Positions 1 through 12,800 of a stretch of DNA of 64,000 nt are shown here, one piece after another. This DNA comes from Tiliqua scincoides (lineage: Eukaryota; Chordata; Lepidosauria; Squamata; Scincidae), in NCBI RefSeq assembly GCF_035046505.1, contig NC_089821.1, positions 95,306,632 to 95,370,631 of the forward strand. The letters are read 5' to 3'. Numbering within the stretch: position 1 is the first letter of the stretch; the number at the start of each line of letters is the position of its first letter. A program made the translations under genes and the position numbers. The notes below the pieces were generated by a model, which had not been told where the DNA came from, searched no databases, and saw only the letters and a program-made list of their open reading frames with translations.

Positions 1-131
1 AGCAGGTAGTCCCAGAATCAAACCCCTGCAGATGTCAAGGCACGACCTTATTAGGAGCAATGGAGGGGCAAGAAACCTGGAAGTGGGTCCTCCACTGTTT
101 TTTAATCCACATATTTTTTTATCCACTAGAG

Positions 132-358
132 CAGTGATTTTCAACCTTTTTCACCTCACGGCACACTGGCAAGGCAATAAAATGGTCAAGCCACACCATC
201 AGTTTTTTTACAATTGACAAGACACACTGCTGTCAATGGGGGGCTCACATCCTCCAATGGCCCTACTACTGAATGACCCTTTCCCAGATTCTTGCAGCAC
301 ACCTGGGGACCATTCGCGGCACACCAGTGTGCCATGGCACGGTGGTTGAAAATGGCTG
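132..358. mobile_element. hAT MITE with perfect 8-bp target duplication
   Basis: Ends CAGTGATTTTCAACC and GGTTGAAAATGGCTG are inverted partners. CACTAGAG flanks it at 124-131 and 359-366 without mismatch. No coding capacity. Overlapping short open frames are incidental. Confidence 0.85.
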
Positions 359-366
359 CACTAGAG

Positions 367-1684
367 GTTCTGGAGCAGAACTCCAGTGGATAAAGAGGGA
401 CAACCTGTATATTGTGGGGGGGAAAATGCACTGGTGTTTCATTTACTGCGGTCAGCCCTTGTTTTGTCCTTGACCTTGCAAGGATATTACATGATCCCAG
501 CTCTCAAATGGCACCTAGAAAAATGTGACTTTTCTACAGGACTGCATATTCATTGGCTAGCTTGCTTGCTTGCTGTGCGGAATGCAGTTGCATACGTCTC
601 CCAGGTTCCTATTGCATACTATTTGTCACATACTGAGTGACAAGCAACATGACTTGTCCTACGTTTGTGAACTTTTTAAAGTTTTTATTTGTATATTAAT
701 TCTTGTCTGGCTGCAGCCGCACCGGGGTAGACAGGGAAAGGACAGTGAGATCACCAGCTGGGAAGTTTGCAGGCCTGAAGGCAAGCTGAACAGCCATTTG
801 GCTGGGATTGCCTCAGCATATACACTCAGGGGGAACACCTGGGAGAGCAGGGAAGAGGCAGGCAGGAACCTTTGTGGAAAAGAGCCAAGTGAGGCAAGAA
901 GGCCCAGTTTGCTGGGTGCCAGCCACAACTTCCTTGGGAGAAGTGTGGCTCTTGAACTCTCTTGGTGAAGAAGACAGGGTGCCTCCACCCTCTTCTCATC
1001 CCAGCTCTGAGATGGCACGAAGGGTTTTGCTTGCTCCACAGGGTTTACCGCCCCCACAAGTGCTCAGTCCTGAAGAGGGCACACTCTGTTAGCAGCATGG
1101 ACCTCTTGCTGTGGTACCCTGGGGTGGCGACGATCCCCACAAAAGGCAGGGCAGCAGCAACAAGCACTTACAATTCTTTAAAAATGCCTCGTTCTCCATT
1201 ATGCCATTTTTAAAAAACAATTTGTATAGGGTAGTGAATTGGAGTTTTTTGTCTGGTAATTCCTTGGATAAATGCTTGACCTCTCCTGCCTGCCAGATGC
1301 GTACAAATTGCCACAGGCTTTTTTCTTTTCTTGTGTCTGTGCAAAAATTTCTTTTCAGGCCAGGAACCAAAAATGAACACAGGATGACAGTATAACAGCT
1401 GTATGAATCATATAGAATATGACAACCAGCTAACATAACATGACTCAGCCAAATAAACTCCCTGTTTCTCAAACTATGCCTTGAGCTTCTGGAAACAGTG
1501 ACATTACTAAACATATGACCAGAATGTGGAAGCGCCCCCTCCCCCCACAGAAATACTTGCACAACAAGGCTGTTATTCTCACCACAAGGCTACTTCCACA
1601 GTTCTCCAACTATGATGCAATGAATTGATATAGGGTATCACCACTAAAAAGTGTTACACAAAGGCTAAATGGGGTTCATTTATC
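367..1684. other. Intergenic, nothing recognised
   Basis: 3' flank of ARL5A. Only short, overlapping incidental open frames; no repeat with clear ends. Confidence 0.6.
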
Positions 1685-1692
1685 AGTCTAAG

Positions 1693-2130
1693 CAGGGGTG
1701 CCCAAACCCCGGCCCTGGGGCCACTTGAGGACTCCCAATGCGGCCCTCAGGGAGACCCCGGCCTCCAATGAGCCACTGGCCCTCTGGAAACTTGCTGGAG
1801 CCCGCACTGGCCCGATGCAACTGCTCTCAGCATGAGGGTGACTGTTTGACCTTTCGCGTGAGCTGTGGGTGAGGGCTCCCTCCACTGCTTGCTGTTTCAT
1901 GTCTGTGATGCAGTAGCGGCAGCAAAAAAAAGGCCAGCCTTGTTTTGTGCAAGGCCTTTTATAGACCTAGAGCTATTGCAAGACCTTCATTCATTCATAT
2001 ATGTTCCACCTCTAGTATATTATGTAAATTTATTCAAATTTTAAATGTAAATTACTTATTTTTTTCGCTGGTCCCGGACAGTGTCAGAGAGATGATGTGG
2101 CCCTCCTGCCGAAAACTTTGGACACCCCTG
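1693..2130 (+). mobile_element. hAT MITE, CAGGGGTGCCCAAAC family, copy 1
   Basis: Begins CAGGGGTGCCCAAACCCC and ends ACTTTGGACACCCCTG. GTCTAAG flanks both ends (1686-1692, 2131-2137). Same family as 30338-30795 and the fragment at 8976-9090. No coding capacity. Confidence 0.85.
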
Positions 2131-2137
2131 GTCTAAG

Positions 2138-3962
2138 CTAAGCAGTTAGTCAGTGCTCACCAAGGAATCTATACCTTTCAGGCAATGTGAAATTTTCTCA
2201 GCATTGTGTCAGAGTCGAAGAAGTAAATTGCATGCAAAGATATCTTATTCTATTGTGTATCAAGGCCCCAAGCTGTACTGTTTGCAGGCACTGAACAATT
2301 AATCTGTCTGTGACCCCATATTTTGCTCATTTTGACTAATCTGAAGATTTTGTGGAACATTATCATCAATAAACATCACTTAACTCTAGCTTTCATTTTA
2401 CTCTGGCAGTTATACAATCAAATGATTAATATTTATAGTAAAAGTGTCACCCACAGCGCAAGCCAAGACAGCTGCTGTAGCTGTTATCACAAAAGGTTTC
2501 CATCCTCAAATTGTTTAGCAACAGCAACAAGGCAGCTGCTTCGTTGCCCATTACACAGCATACAAGTTTTATCTGATGAGCTCATCCCACATTTACTAGG
2601 AAGCATGACCTCTGCTTTAATCCCTAGCACCAAAAGCTTTCAAAGACCTGATTTTTTTAAAAAAGCTGTAACTGGTGATGCATATGTTGCCCAAAAACTT
2701 CTGACATAGCCATACAGTGGGAACTGCACTTATCTCAATGCAGTGAGAGAAGGTGATGACTAAACCAAATTGAATTAAAATAGAAGAAAGCCCCTTGCTT
2801 TCTTAATCACAAGGTGATAAAACTGAGTCCCCTATCTTAACATCAACTTCCAGCTGCTACAGTGCCTTATCGATCTGCTTTTGATAGCATAGAAAGCTGG
2901 GAAATTCACAAGAAAATTTCTCTTTAAATACAATTATCCAAACTGATAATGAAACAGTCTGATTTCAGCTAGGCAGCCAGTTCAGTATGGGTGTGGTGGT
3001 CAAAGATACAAAGGGGATCTGCTCCAGCAGAGAAAAGGTGGGATAAAAAAAATTTTTTTTAAAATAAATTAATACATAGCTCAAGACAGTAAGGACTAAG
3101 CTGGCGAGGGAACAAGAAGCTGTTCAGCATTTGGGTTTGAGAAGGGTGAAGATATGGCTGAATGGGACTGGGAGCTGCACCATTCAGAAGAAAATTAGCC
3201 TAGTACTGAATAGTAGCAAAATCTTAGAAGTGTTTCCTAATCTGACTGCATAAGATCTATTAAGTGGTGATCTCAGTGATTAAACCGGGAATCTTGTGTT
3301 TGCAAAATACCACTGAATTCACTCCACCCTCCCAAATCATTTAGCCTCCCATCTTTTAACATGCATCTTATACAGTTTTGCAGTGATATCATAATCAAAC
3401 GAGTTCAAAAGCAAAAAGCCCCTTGCTGAAATATTTCTGGCCAGTTATATTTCCACTGGAGGTCACCTTCTACAGGGTGATGTAAGTTACTTATGAAGTA
3501 GTATTTAGTCATTTCAGATGTTTGTCAGGAGTTCCACCGTTTGTATGCTCCTTCCCCAGGCTGTTTACTTACCCTTATGATTCATCATCTGCAAGCTTTA
3601 CGACTGCCAGAAAGTAGACTTTACATATCCAGAAATCTTGAGCATTTTCTCTGCACTTTCGTTCTTACATTTCTTTGTACTCTTTTTCCCCGAACCACAA
3701 AGTTCAAGTTCTAGGGAGTCTTTACAGGAGGCCTGCACAACTAGTGACCTACAAAGCCCAATACAATCCACTCTGTAACATAACCTATCAGGTGCCTGAC
3801 ACCACCTCCTCCCACCCTCTATCTTTTGTAGTCCTGCTTAGGAAACAATAACTTAAGGTTTAATTGGGCCTAGAACAGGGTAGGCAAATTATTTTTATTT
3901 AAAAGATGTATACCTGTGTTGAGGATACCTCTTGTGGTTTAAGCAATTGTCAGCCCCTTTAC
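2138..3962. other. Intergenic, nothing firm
   Basis: AT-rich. AAAGGTGGGATAAAAAAAAT followed by AAATAAATTAATA near 3033-3070 looks like a SINE tail. No gene seen. Confidence 0.5.
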
Positions 3963-6345
3963 TCAGGCACAAGATGGTGATGCAGCTTCCATCTGGGCCA
4001 CCAACACAATTAATGAATCCTCTGGTGCAAAAACCTCAATGACTGAGCGAACATTACCAAGCCCAACAACCAACCCCAGCAGGGTCATGGGAAGAAAGAC
4101 CAGCAAGACTTTTGCCACAAAGGAAACCCCCAGGCTGCATTGAACATTTGCTTGCAAATCTTGTTAGGGTTGACTCCCCAGCACAGTCTCCACAATCTCA
4201 GCAAAGACAGTGGAAGACTTGCAAATTTCAACAAAGATGGTGGAAGCTGTGGAAATGCAAATCATGCAGACAATGTCTTGCAGTTAGCATCTGACAATAG
4301 TCTAAAAATAGTCATGGCGACTCATTTTTCCAGGGGTGATTAGCTCCCACATCAGGACAGACTCCCTGGTAAGTTGCACTCTTACTTTGTCCTCGATTGC
4401 CATGGAGATGGACTGAGACATCCTGTAGTAGCTTCTCCATTGGTTGCCACCCCAGCCTTCAAGCATGGTTTCCCACGAAAGGGTGATGAGACTGTGGAGC
4501 TCGAGGCAGAATAGGGCAGACAACGCAGCTGGGCCTCCTGACCAGTGCCACTGCCCTCCATAACTCTGAGTTTGGTAGTAAGAATTGCTCTGAGCTGCTC
4601 CAAATACATTCAAAGTACAGCATGGTTTAATTTAAAAAAATTGTTGCAAGAAGTCTACAAAGTGATCCATTGTAAAGAAGTTTCCGCACATGAGAAGAGC
4701 CAACCAAAGACACAAATTTCCAGCAGTGGCACCAACCCTGCAAAGACACACACTGGACCTGGAAGTTTGCTGCCCTCAATGGCAATCTATCCCCAATATA
4801 CATGCACCCCCCCCCCCCCGACAACCCTGCTTTCTTGGTCAAAGAATAGAACCTAGCAATATAGGAAAAGAACTGTCCTATTATAATTAAGACCATCCAA
4901 ACACATAACAGGCTTGTGGATGGCAAGTCTCCTGTTGGCAGACTCACCAAACTGAAGTTGGACCATATCAATAATTTTCCAACCACTAACACATCAGTTA
5001 CTAGGAAAATGTTACACATGCAAGTGTAAACCTATTGTTCACTGAGAACTTTTAGATAATTCTATGCATGTAACACTTTAGACTGGAACATCCAAGGACA
5101 TAGCTTGTCCTTCAGAACAGTTATTTTTATAAATCTAAAGAACATCACTGCATCGTTTTGGGGAAGTGCCTTTTCTCTCCTCCCCCCTTCAAGTTTTGTA
5201 GATAGTCCTCTGATCAAATTCCCATGACCTCATCAATGGGGCTTAACGTGCACTTGCTGGATTTTTCCAATTCCAAGTCATGATTTGGCAAGGCATGGCT
5301 TCTACTTCTCAGCAACAAAAATGGTCCCCATTATTGGAAAAAGAGATTGGTATTACATGATGCATGGGGGGGGGGGAGGAAATCCTCCACTTTTTGAACC
5401 CTGCAGTTTGGGGTCATGGCAGGAATCTTTTCATTACTATCTGTTCACAAGTGGAGTCTGAATCCCCAGATCCTGTCACAAAACTTGTGAATAGATACTG
5501 ATGAAAAGATTCCTGCCATGCAGGGTTTGGAAAGGGGATTTCCCCCATGCATCACATAACATTGCTGAAATACCCAGCTGCCTCTCTTATTACTAAAGCA
5601 ATCAGCAGACCAGGACTTGTTCTGCCCTCAAAAAGGATACCCATCACACACACCAACACGTACACCTCCACTATACTGATTATATGTGCACTGTGGTACC
5701 CTGAGACACGTTCTTCAAACACATTCATGGAAAGTTGATACATATGGAATGTGTGGTTTTAACTCCACTCTGCCCACGATCACCATTGAAAGCTTCCCTA
5801 TCCCTGCTCTTGCTGCAGTTTCCAAAATTTGAGGGGCAAGGAAGAAAACAGATGTGCTTGACCAAATTGTACTGTGTATGCATGAATTCTGCTAAGACAT
5901 GGCAACAGCTTGCATACCCAACAGCTCCGTTCCCTATTCTAAATGGGATGATTGCCCAGGGAAACCACACCATTGCCAACCCACTTCAGTTAATGCTGGA
6001 AGTGAACTTGCTTCAATGCTTCAGTGAACTTCGGTTAATGCTGGAAGAAGCTTCCTACTTTGAATCTTCAAGTGTTCTCTTGGGAGAACCCCACTTGATT
6101 AAAGAATAGAACTGAACAATGAGTAGAAAAAACTTTTGTATGAATGCTGAAGCAGTTCATCACATAGTACACCTGGACCAGGAGGTTTTCTGCCCTCAGA
6201 AAGCCGAACTCCCACCTATTTCAGCAGGCAAATGCTGCTGGGATCCTTGGCACAGGGTAGAAGGGACTAGCGCGGATTCTGCACAAAGGAAATCCCCAGG
6301 CTGCAGTGAACATTCGGTTGCAAATCTCATGTGGGTTGACGCACA
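3963..6345. repeat. Region of degenerate repeated segments, unclassified
   Basis: CCCCAGGCTGCATTGAACAT, TTGCAAATCTTG and GGGTTGAC (4127-4173) recur at 6294-6340. CTGGACCTGGAAGTTTGCTG, CCCTCA (4752-4777) recurs at 6171-6197 and more weakly near 5610. TCAAAGAATAGAAC (4839) recurs as TAAAGAATAGAAC (6100). Together these look like diverged copies of one longer unit. No reading frame is shared between copies. The foldback at 5356 lies between them. Confidence 0.5.
5356..5558. repeat. Long imperfect palindrome (foldback element)
   Basis: Left arm GATGCATGGGGG, then CATGGCAGGAATCTTTTCAT and ATCTGTTCACAAGT; right arm is their reverse complement, ACTTGTGAATAGATACTGAT, GAAAAGATTCCTGCCATG and CCCCCATGCATCAC. 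Arms are about 90 bp with a ~25-bp spacer. No known terminal signature, so the family is unassigned. Confidence 0.85.
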
Positions 6346-6399
6346 CCGTTGCAATTCAAGAATACATTCTGCCACAAAACTATTGCTTGTGTATTGTGG

Positions 6400-7261
6400 G
6401 CTAAGTGCTCTTTGGATTCAAGCTTTTATATTTTAATTAAAATATAAAATAACTATATTTTATATTTTAATTATATTTTAATTTCCATCCTCTCAAGCAT
6501 TGGCATATTCAATTGTACTGGTTTAACATCACCTCTGATATTACACATGAATCTTATAAGAATGTACATATTTTAAAATAATTAAGGAATACAATATAAA
6601 CCAACTAGTTCCTCAGATTCCACAGCTGACAATAATGGTTGAATGCAGGACACTGAAATACTTCAAGCAATTCTATTTTCATAAGAATTAAAATGCCTTA
6701 AGTAGCATTTTCTATGCTATGGTACCTCCAACCTATTACCACTCCCCATAGATCTGCTGCATAAAGTTTGGAAGTGCGGAGCAGCAATACATTTACTTCA
6801 TTTAAAACCTTGGAAATTTTGCCATAGGCAAAGATAACATGATTAATTGTAGTTTATGTGAGTTAAAGAATTCTTTCCAAAACCTAAAGAACTGCTCATT
6901 GAGTTCCACACACCTTGTAGAAAACTTGCAGCCCAAGCCTATGCATGATTACTCAGAAGTCCCAATATGTTCAATGGTGCCTGCTGCCAGTGCACAGGAT
7001 TGCACTCGCACTTCCGTTTCTTTAAGAGCAATCCACAGCAAACCCCTTTTAACACTCAAAAGTTGATTATTATAATGAGATAGGAGTCTGGTATAGTTGT
7101 CTTGATTTTAGTCTGTCTCTCATATAGAAATAGCTCCCTGACCACTTACAGTTTTCACAAATATGCATCCTTACTTTCCCTACAAGGCACTCAATGGTAT
7201 AACAATGTGGTCTCCAATATCTCTTCGACTACTATTTGGGATTTTTTAAAGTGTTTTTTTC
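6400..7261. other. Intergenic AT-rich flank of ARL5A
   Basis: Contains a TATTTTAATTA-type AT palindrome at about 6425-6480 and a decayed GCAATCCTA-type repeat at about 6930-7010. No gene seen. Confidence 0.5.
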
Positions 7262-8312
7262 TTTATTAACATTAGATATTCTATTACAAATGTTTAAAAT
7301 GGGAATATTAGTGTCCCAGGGTACATGCATGTAGAACTGTGGACATATTTCAAAAAATTTCTCAGCAAACACAATCAAGATGTCAATTTTTAAAAGATGT
7401 ATAGGGGCCCATCCCCTTGCAACCTTCTGCAATTTTAATTACTTGACTGGTACAGTTAGATGCCAAGATTAAGCCAAGTATAAATCTTAATACTACACCA
7501 TGTTTTGTTCTTTTCTGGGTTTTTTGGCTGCAAAAAAAAAATGTTTATAATACAAGAAAAAAAGATATAATCTTCAAAAATTTTACCATCACTATTGCTC
7601 ATAAGAGTAGCACAAACAATATGAGAGAATACAAATGATGTGTCAGCAGTATCAGCTTGCACTAATTTTCACAGCCCAATTCACAGATAAAGTACCTTAG
7701 ATTCAAAACATACCCTCGCAAACTTAAATAGAAATAAAGTGGCTTGAAGCCACACACCGCAGTTTAACCAGTTGGTAGATCTCAACATCAAGCGTGCTGA
7801 CAAGAGTCAGTGGTATTTCACCATTTCTCTGTACAATTTTCAATCAACCTTACCGTGAGGTATAAATATACAAAATGTACAGTACACATACAGGAAAATA
7901 TTTCTGCTTCTGTAACACATTTGAATAAGTTTCAATACTGGAAAGTCAATACCGATGCCACTGATTTTCTGGAATAATAAAGATCAACATTTTAAACTGA
8001 GTACGTTAGAATAAAATGTAAAAGTTAAAATTCATCCTTTTCATTCTCATCACATTATTTATTAACAGTCTTGAGCGATTTCACTTAAAAATGAAGGTCA
8101 GCCACAGCATTTTAAGTCCATTCCAGAGGAAGCTTCAGGAAGCCATCTTTGAACTTCTTTATTTTCCATCAGAGGCGGCTTTAGTGTGTTAAGTAGCAAA
8201 TAAAGTTGAATTGAGTTCTGGTTTTATAAATACAAATAAGCCATTAATTTCACAGCTGTCAAGGGAACCCAAGATCCAGCACTTTCCATACAATGTCTGT
8301 ACAAAGTAAAAA
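7262..8312 (-). other. Likely ARL5A 3' UTR with candidate poly(A) signals
   Basis: Sequence directly downstream of the ARL5A stop. AATAAA is present on the minus strand at 8163-8158, 8063-8058 and 7267-7262. No repeat family was recognised in this stretch. Which signal is used cannot be told from sequence alone; the UTR extent is inferred. Confidence 0.5.
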
Positions 8313-8361
8313 TCATCTGATCTTAAGTCTTGAAATCATCCATTCAAGTCCTTGGCACAAC
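8313..8361 (-). CDS. ARL5A: ARL5A terminal coding exon 6
   Basis: 49 nt encoding (G)[15 protein letters not shown] and the TGA stop at 8315-8313. The acceptor TTTACAG precedes 8361. The ending SRLKIR is characteristic of ARL5A; ARL5B ends in a different tail. Confidence 0.95.
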
Positions 8362-9841
8362 CTGTAAATGAAATATTTAAATTGAGGGGCAAAGTATAGT
8401 ATGCAACAAAATTTAAATATCAACGCACTAGGTGGCTTAGACAATGCACCATCTCTCAGCCTCAGAGCACCAATTGCAATGCAATTTCAATGCAACTAAG
8501 CTACCTTTTAGGATTATCATTAGGTTTACTGAAATAATGTACAGTACATAAAGCACTCCAAACACTCAAGATATAAAGTATCTATGTAATATTACAGAGC
8601 TGTAAATCACAACATGCCTGGTTATCTGTAGCATGAGAACTGCCCCGAGTATACCAGGCAGGGAACTTTTAGAAAAAAGACAGTAGGTTCCATGTTTTGC
8701 TCATAAGCCCATGGATGTGCAACAAATGATTAGTACATGTGAGCAAATAGGTTAGTTTAGCAACCATTAATTTTTGTGTTCCCCCCCCATCAGCTGGTTT
8801 TATTAATAATATTAAAAATATGGGATACTGGAAGGACAACATCAGACACTAATGAACATTTTACTATCAATTAATTTTCACTAGACTGCTGCTGTTTGAT
8901 CAGTTCTATGGCTGGAATCCAGACAGCAAGTTTATGCACACTAAGGAGGGGTGGCACACAACAGATCACCCTGCCTTATCATGCTTTAGAAATTGTCAGT
9001 TTTAGAGAATGGCTTGGTTCTTTTTTCCCTGCCCGACACAGTGTTAGAGAGATGATGTGGCCCTCTTGCCAAAAAGTTTGGACACCCTTGGTATAGATAA
9101 ATGGAAAAAGATATGATGTTTTACCAAAACATCTGTATTTCTCCTTCAATCTCACACTATTGCTATTTGTATCTTATAAAAAGTACTTTTATATTTTCTA
9201 ACAGCTATTACTAAAGGGGTAGTCTGTATTTAGCATTAAGGCTCCTTGTACTTTTAACTGTTAAAACAGGGGTATTCTGGTGGGTACAACTTCTTTCACC
9301 TTTGCACACTGACAAACTGCACCTACCAGAATACCTTTACCTCTATAACTGTTAAATATAAGAGAGCTACAGTGCTGGAAGACTGGCTCTCTCTTCCTCA
9401 TTTCCCATCAAGTGACTCCAACTGTGCTCCCTATTAAGCTCTGGACTTCGGTTTCTACCTAGAAACACACATAAACCATAGATACCCAAATTTTCATGTT
9501 TAATATTGTGATTATGAATTACTTATGTAAGAGAGAAGATTCATTGGCATCAATGGGAACAAATGAGCTCAAGTGTCTTTGAAGAGCCCCCTTGATTAGT
9601 TAAGTATTGATCAATACTCTTCTATGAAAGTCTTCTTACCCCTCGCCAGTAAGAGCACAGCATGCTTGGATGTGCCACTGATGATCTTTAACTGAAGTTA
9701 GCTTCAGAAATTGAGAAATTTCAGCTACTGTCATGCAGTCTTTAACATCCTGTTTGTTAGCAAAGATGAGCAAGCCTGCTTTCTTCAAGTCCTAGAGAAG
9801 AAAAAACAGAAAATGCCTATCTCATCTGCTCTTCATTACAG

Positions 9842-9899
<58 letters not shown>

Positions 9900-12800
9900 G
9901 AATGTTTATAAATTAATTTTAAATTAATTTAACAGACATGTATATAGCTTAACTTTCTGTCCCTGAGTATTGGTGATTAAGGCCCAACTTCCCAGCACTA
10001 ACGCAGCTGAAATGTTTCCATACTTCAGGGCTACAAACATTCCCTTACCTTGAGGAGGCCTCCGTAACTGCCCCCTCACTACAGGAAGCAGTACATGCCC
10101 CATTAGTACAGCTGCATCAAGGCTGGAAAGTTGGACAGGGCTGGGTCCTCACGCAATTTAAACACAGCAAGTCACCAAAATAAAATTTTGACTACAACAG
10201 TGGTCACCATGCTTGCCCAATCTATAAAAATCCAGTCTAAACAAGGTGTCCTTCTAACAGTTTTAAAGTGTTCTGGCTCAGATTTTTTAGGAAAAGCTAT
10301 GGTACAGCTACATTAGCTATGGTACAGCTACCAACAATATCTGTGTTCCCCTACTTTTCACACTTCAGTACAAAGTTAAGAAGGTGCTCTCCAATTATAT
10401 CAAGAGTCAATGAAGAGATATAAAAGAAGAGGTAATATCTAGAAGGTCCAACCACTAATAACGTCTTAGGTCAAAAGCAGAAATTTCAGTAATACAACAT
10501 TAAACATGGATGAACATTTTAAATAGCCTTTCCCCCCCCCCCATCAAAAGTATACATGAGTTCCTATAACCCCTTACTATCAAAGTAAAATTTATAAAAC
10601 ATTTTTCTTCTTCAACACAGCAAGGGGAAAAAGCAGAGTGGAAGAAACTATTTCTCCCTGTCTTTAACAGAAATGGTGCTGCAGCTATGTTCTACTGTTC
10701 AAATCAATGCGCCTAATATTCTACATCAGTGTTCCCAAATGTTTTAGTGTCATTTTAAAAAGTGGGTCCTAGCGCTATCAGGACCCACATAGCTTTATGA
10801 GACTAAAAAGCTCTAGATCTAGAAAGAAATAATATTTTTATGTATTTACAAGTAATATTTATTTGCCAAAAAAAGTCATCAATTTCTTGTACTGAGGCAG
10901 CCCTACTGAATAGCTTCAAGATTTGAGGGACTTACAGCCCAATCCTGAGCTGCCCGGAGCACCCAGGCTTGGCGGCACCAAAAAGGGCTGCCGCCGAATC
11001 CTTCGTCTCCCGTGCTACCTTGGGATGCTCCTCGGGAGAAGGGGACATTCATCCCCTTCCCCCGAGTAAGTTAAGCAGCGCTGCAATGGGGCTACTCGCT
11101 TTACCGCTGACCAAAAGGTTGGCGGTAAGGAAAAGGTGCTCATGTAGAGCGCACAGCCCTCCAAGAGAGCCCTGGATCCTGCGGAGCTCAGCTCGGCGGA
11201 TCCTCCTCCCGCCCGGCGCTGGGCTAGCACCGGCGGGAGCCCAGCGGTGAGCCCCAGGAACATGCCTTGGTTTGTGACTGTGGTCAGCGGCACGGAGCCA
11301 TGCCGCCAACCACAGGATTGGGCTCTTAGTTATGTGACCCAGCCTTCACCTGCCCCACTACAGTCACTGACTTGGAAAAAAAACAAACCAGAAAAAAAGA
11401 CACTCAAATATTTATCTCCCTGTATTTTCACAAGCTTGCAAACTGTAGGAGCTCAGCTGATTGCAGGACAATTAACAGCTGTCTTGCAAACTGATAGTTA
11501 GCAGCTGATTTGTGAATAGCCTCAGGGCTTGAGGCAATTGGTTATCTGATCTTTCTATCACCTATGTTTTCTTTGGAGGTTCTGTGGAACCCACCAGAAA
11601 TCAGGTTAGTGGGTCCTGATGCACAGAATGAGAAATGCTGTTTTATACACAGTACCATTTATGTGAGAGGTACAAAGTTAAATTAACTCTGTATCTCTCA
11701 CATAAATTGCATCTGTCTTACCACATCTTTGAAAATCTAATCTTACATTAAACGAGGTCTTATTTAGAAAGAATATCCTATAAACCATCTCAGATTAGTT
11801 GTAACAAGTAGACTCTTCAAAAGTGTAGATGCTTAAGAGCTGTGCTGAAAAGTTTGTTTTTCAACAGGTACAGAAAAAAATGCACACAGAGTACTCTGGT
11901 GCAATTCTTGGTGTGTGAAAATGTTAAGTTTTACTGAAGATAACGGAGGCTAACAGATCCTATTCTGGAAGCTAATATAAAAAACTTTCTACAATTCTGC
12001 CAGGTTCACAGTAATAGAAGAATGTCCTTTATCATGTCCTCCTTATCACACGCAAAAATGTTTTTGAAACTTCTGTTAAAGAATCAGGACTAGGAGAAGA
12101 TACTGTACAGCCCTTTGAGCTTTTGCCAAACCTAAAATCTCCTCAGCTCTTAGAAAGAAAGCTGACAATCTAGGTTGGAGTACCAAAATGGACACATACA
12201 TGGGCACAAGTAAGATAACTTTGTCATTCAGGCAAGCATTCTTTATTATATTGTTACTTATCTTCATTAAAGATTCCAAAGAGACAAACAAGTACTCACC
12301 TCATGTGCTAACATTTTATAAAGTTCTTCTTTAGTTACAGAAATTCTCTCTCTGTCTGTACTATCCACCACAACGATTACAAACTAAAATACAAAAATTA
12401 GTAAATGAACATGATCTTACATATCCCAACTCAAAATAAATAGAAAGACTGATATTTCCCACCAGAAAAGTTTCACATTATGAACATTTTGGTGCTATGC
12501 TCATTGTGCATGAATAAGGCATAATTACTGCAAAGAGTCAATGGTTTTCCAGTACTAGATGAAGTATTAAAGAAGATTTCAATGATTTAAGTGGTTAACA
12601 CACTTGACTATAGTCTTGAAGTTTATGCTTTTGAGTCTTTTGGCCTCACACTAGCTGTCACTAACCATCCTTACCCCCAGTATGTAATTGGGACCCAATT
12701 CTTAGGTTAGCATGGTTATTCCAAGAAGGTTAAAAATTGCCAGAAGGTAAGAGCTCAAGCCTATTGTTGGCCACATCACACCCTCATGTGATCGCAACTT

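Noticed and set aside
3963-4157. Hydrophobic 64-codon minus-strand frame
   Set aside because: Lies in degenerate repeat DNA; the frame is not kept in the related segment at 6.3 kb.
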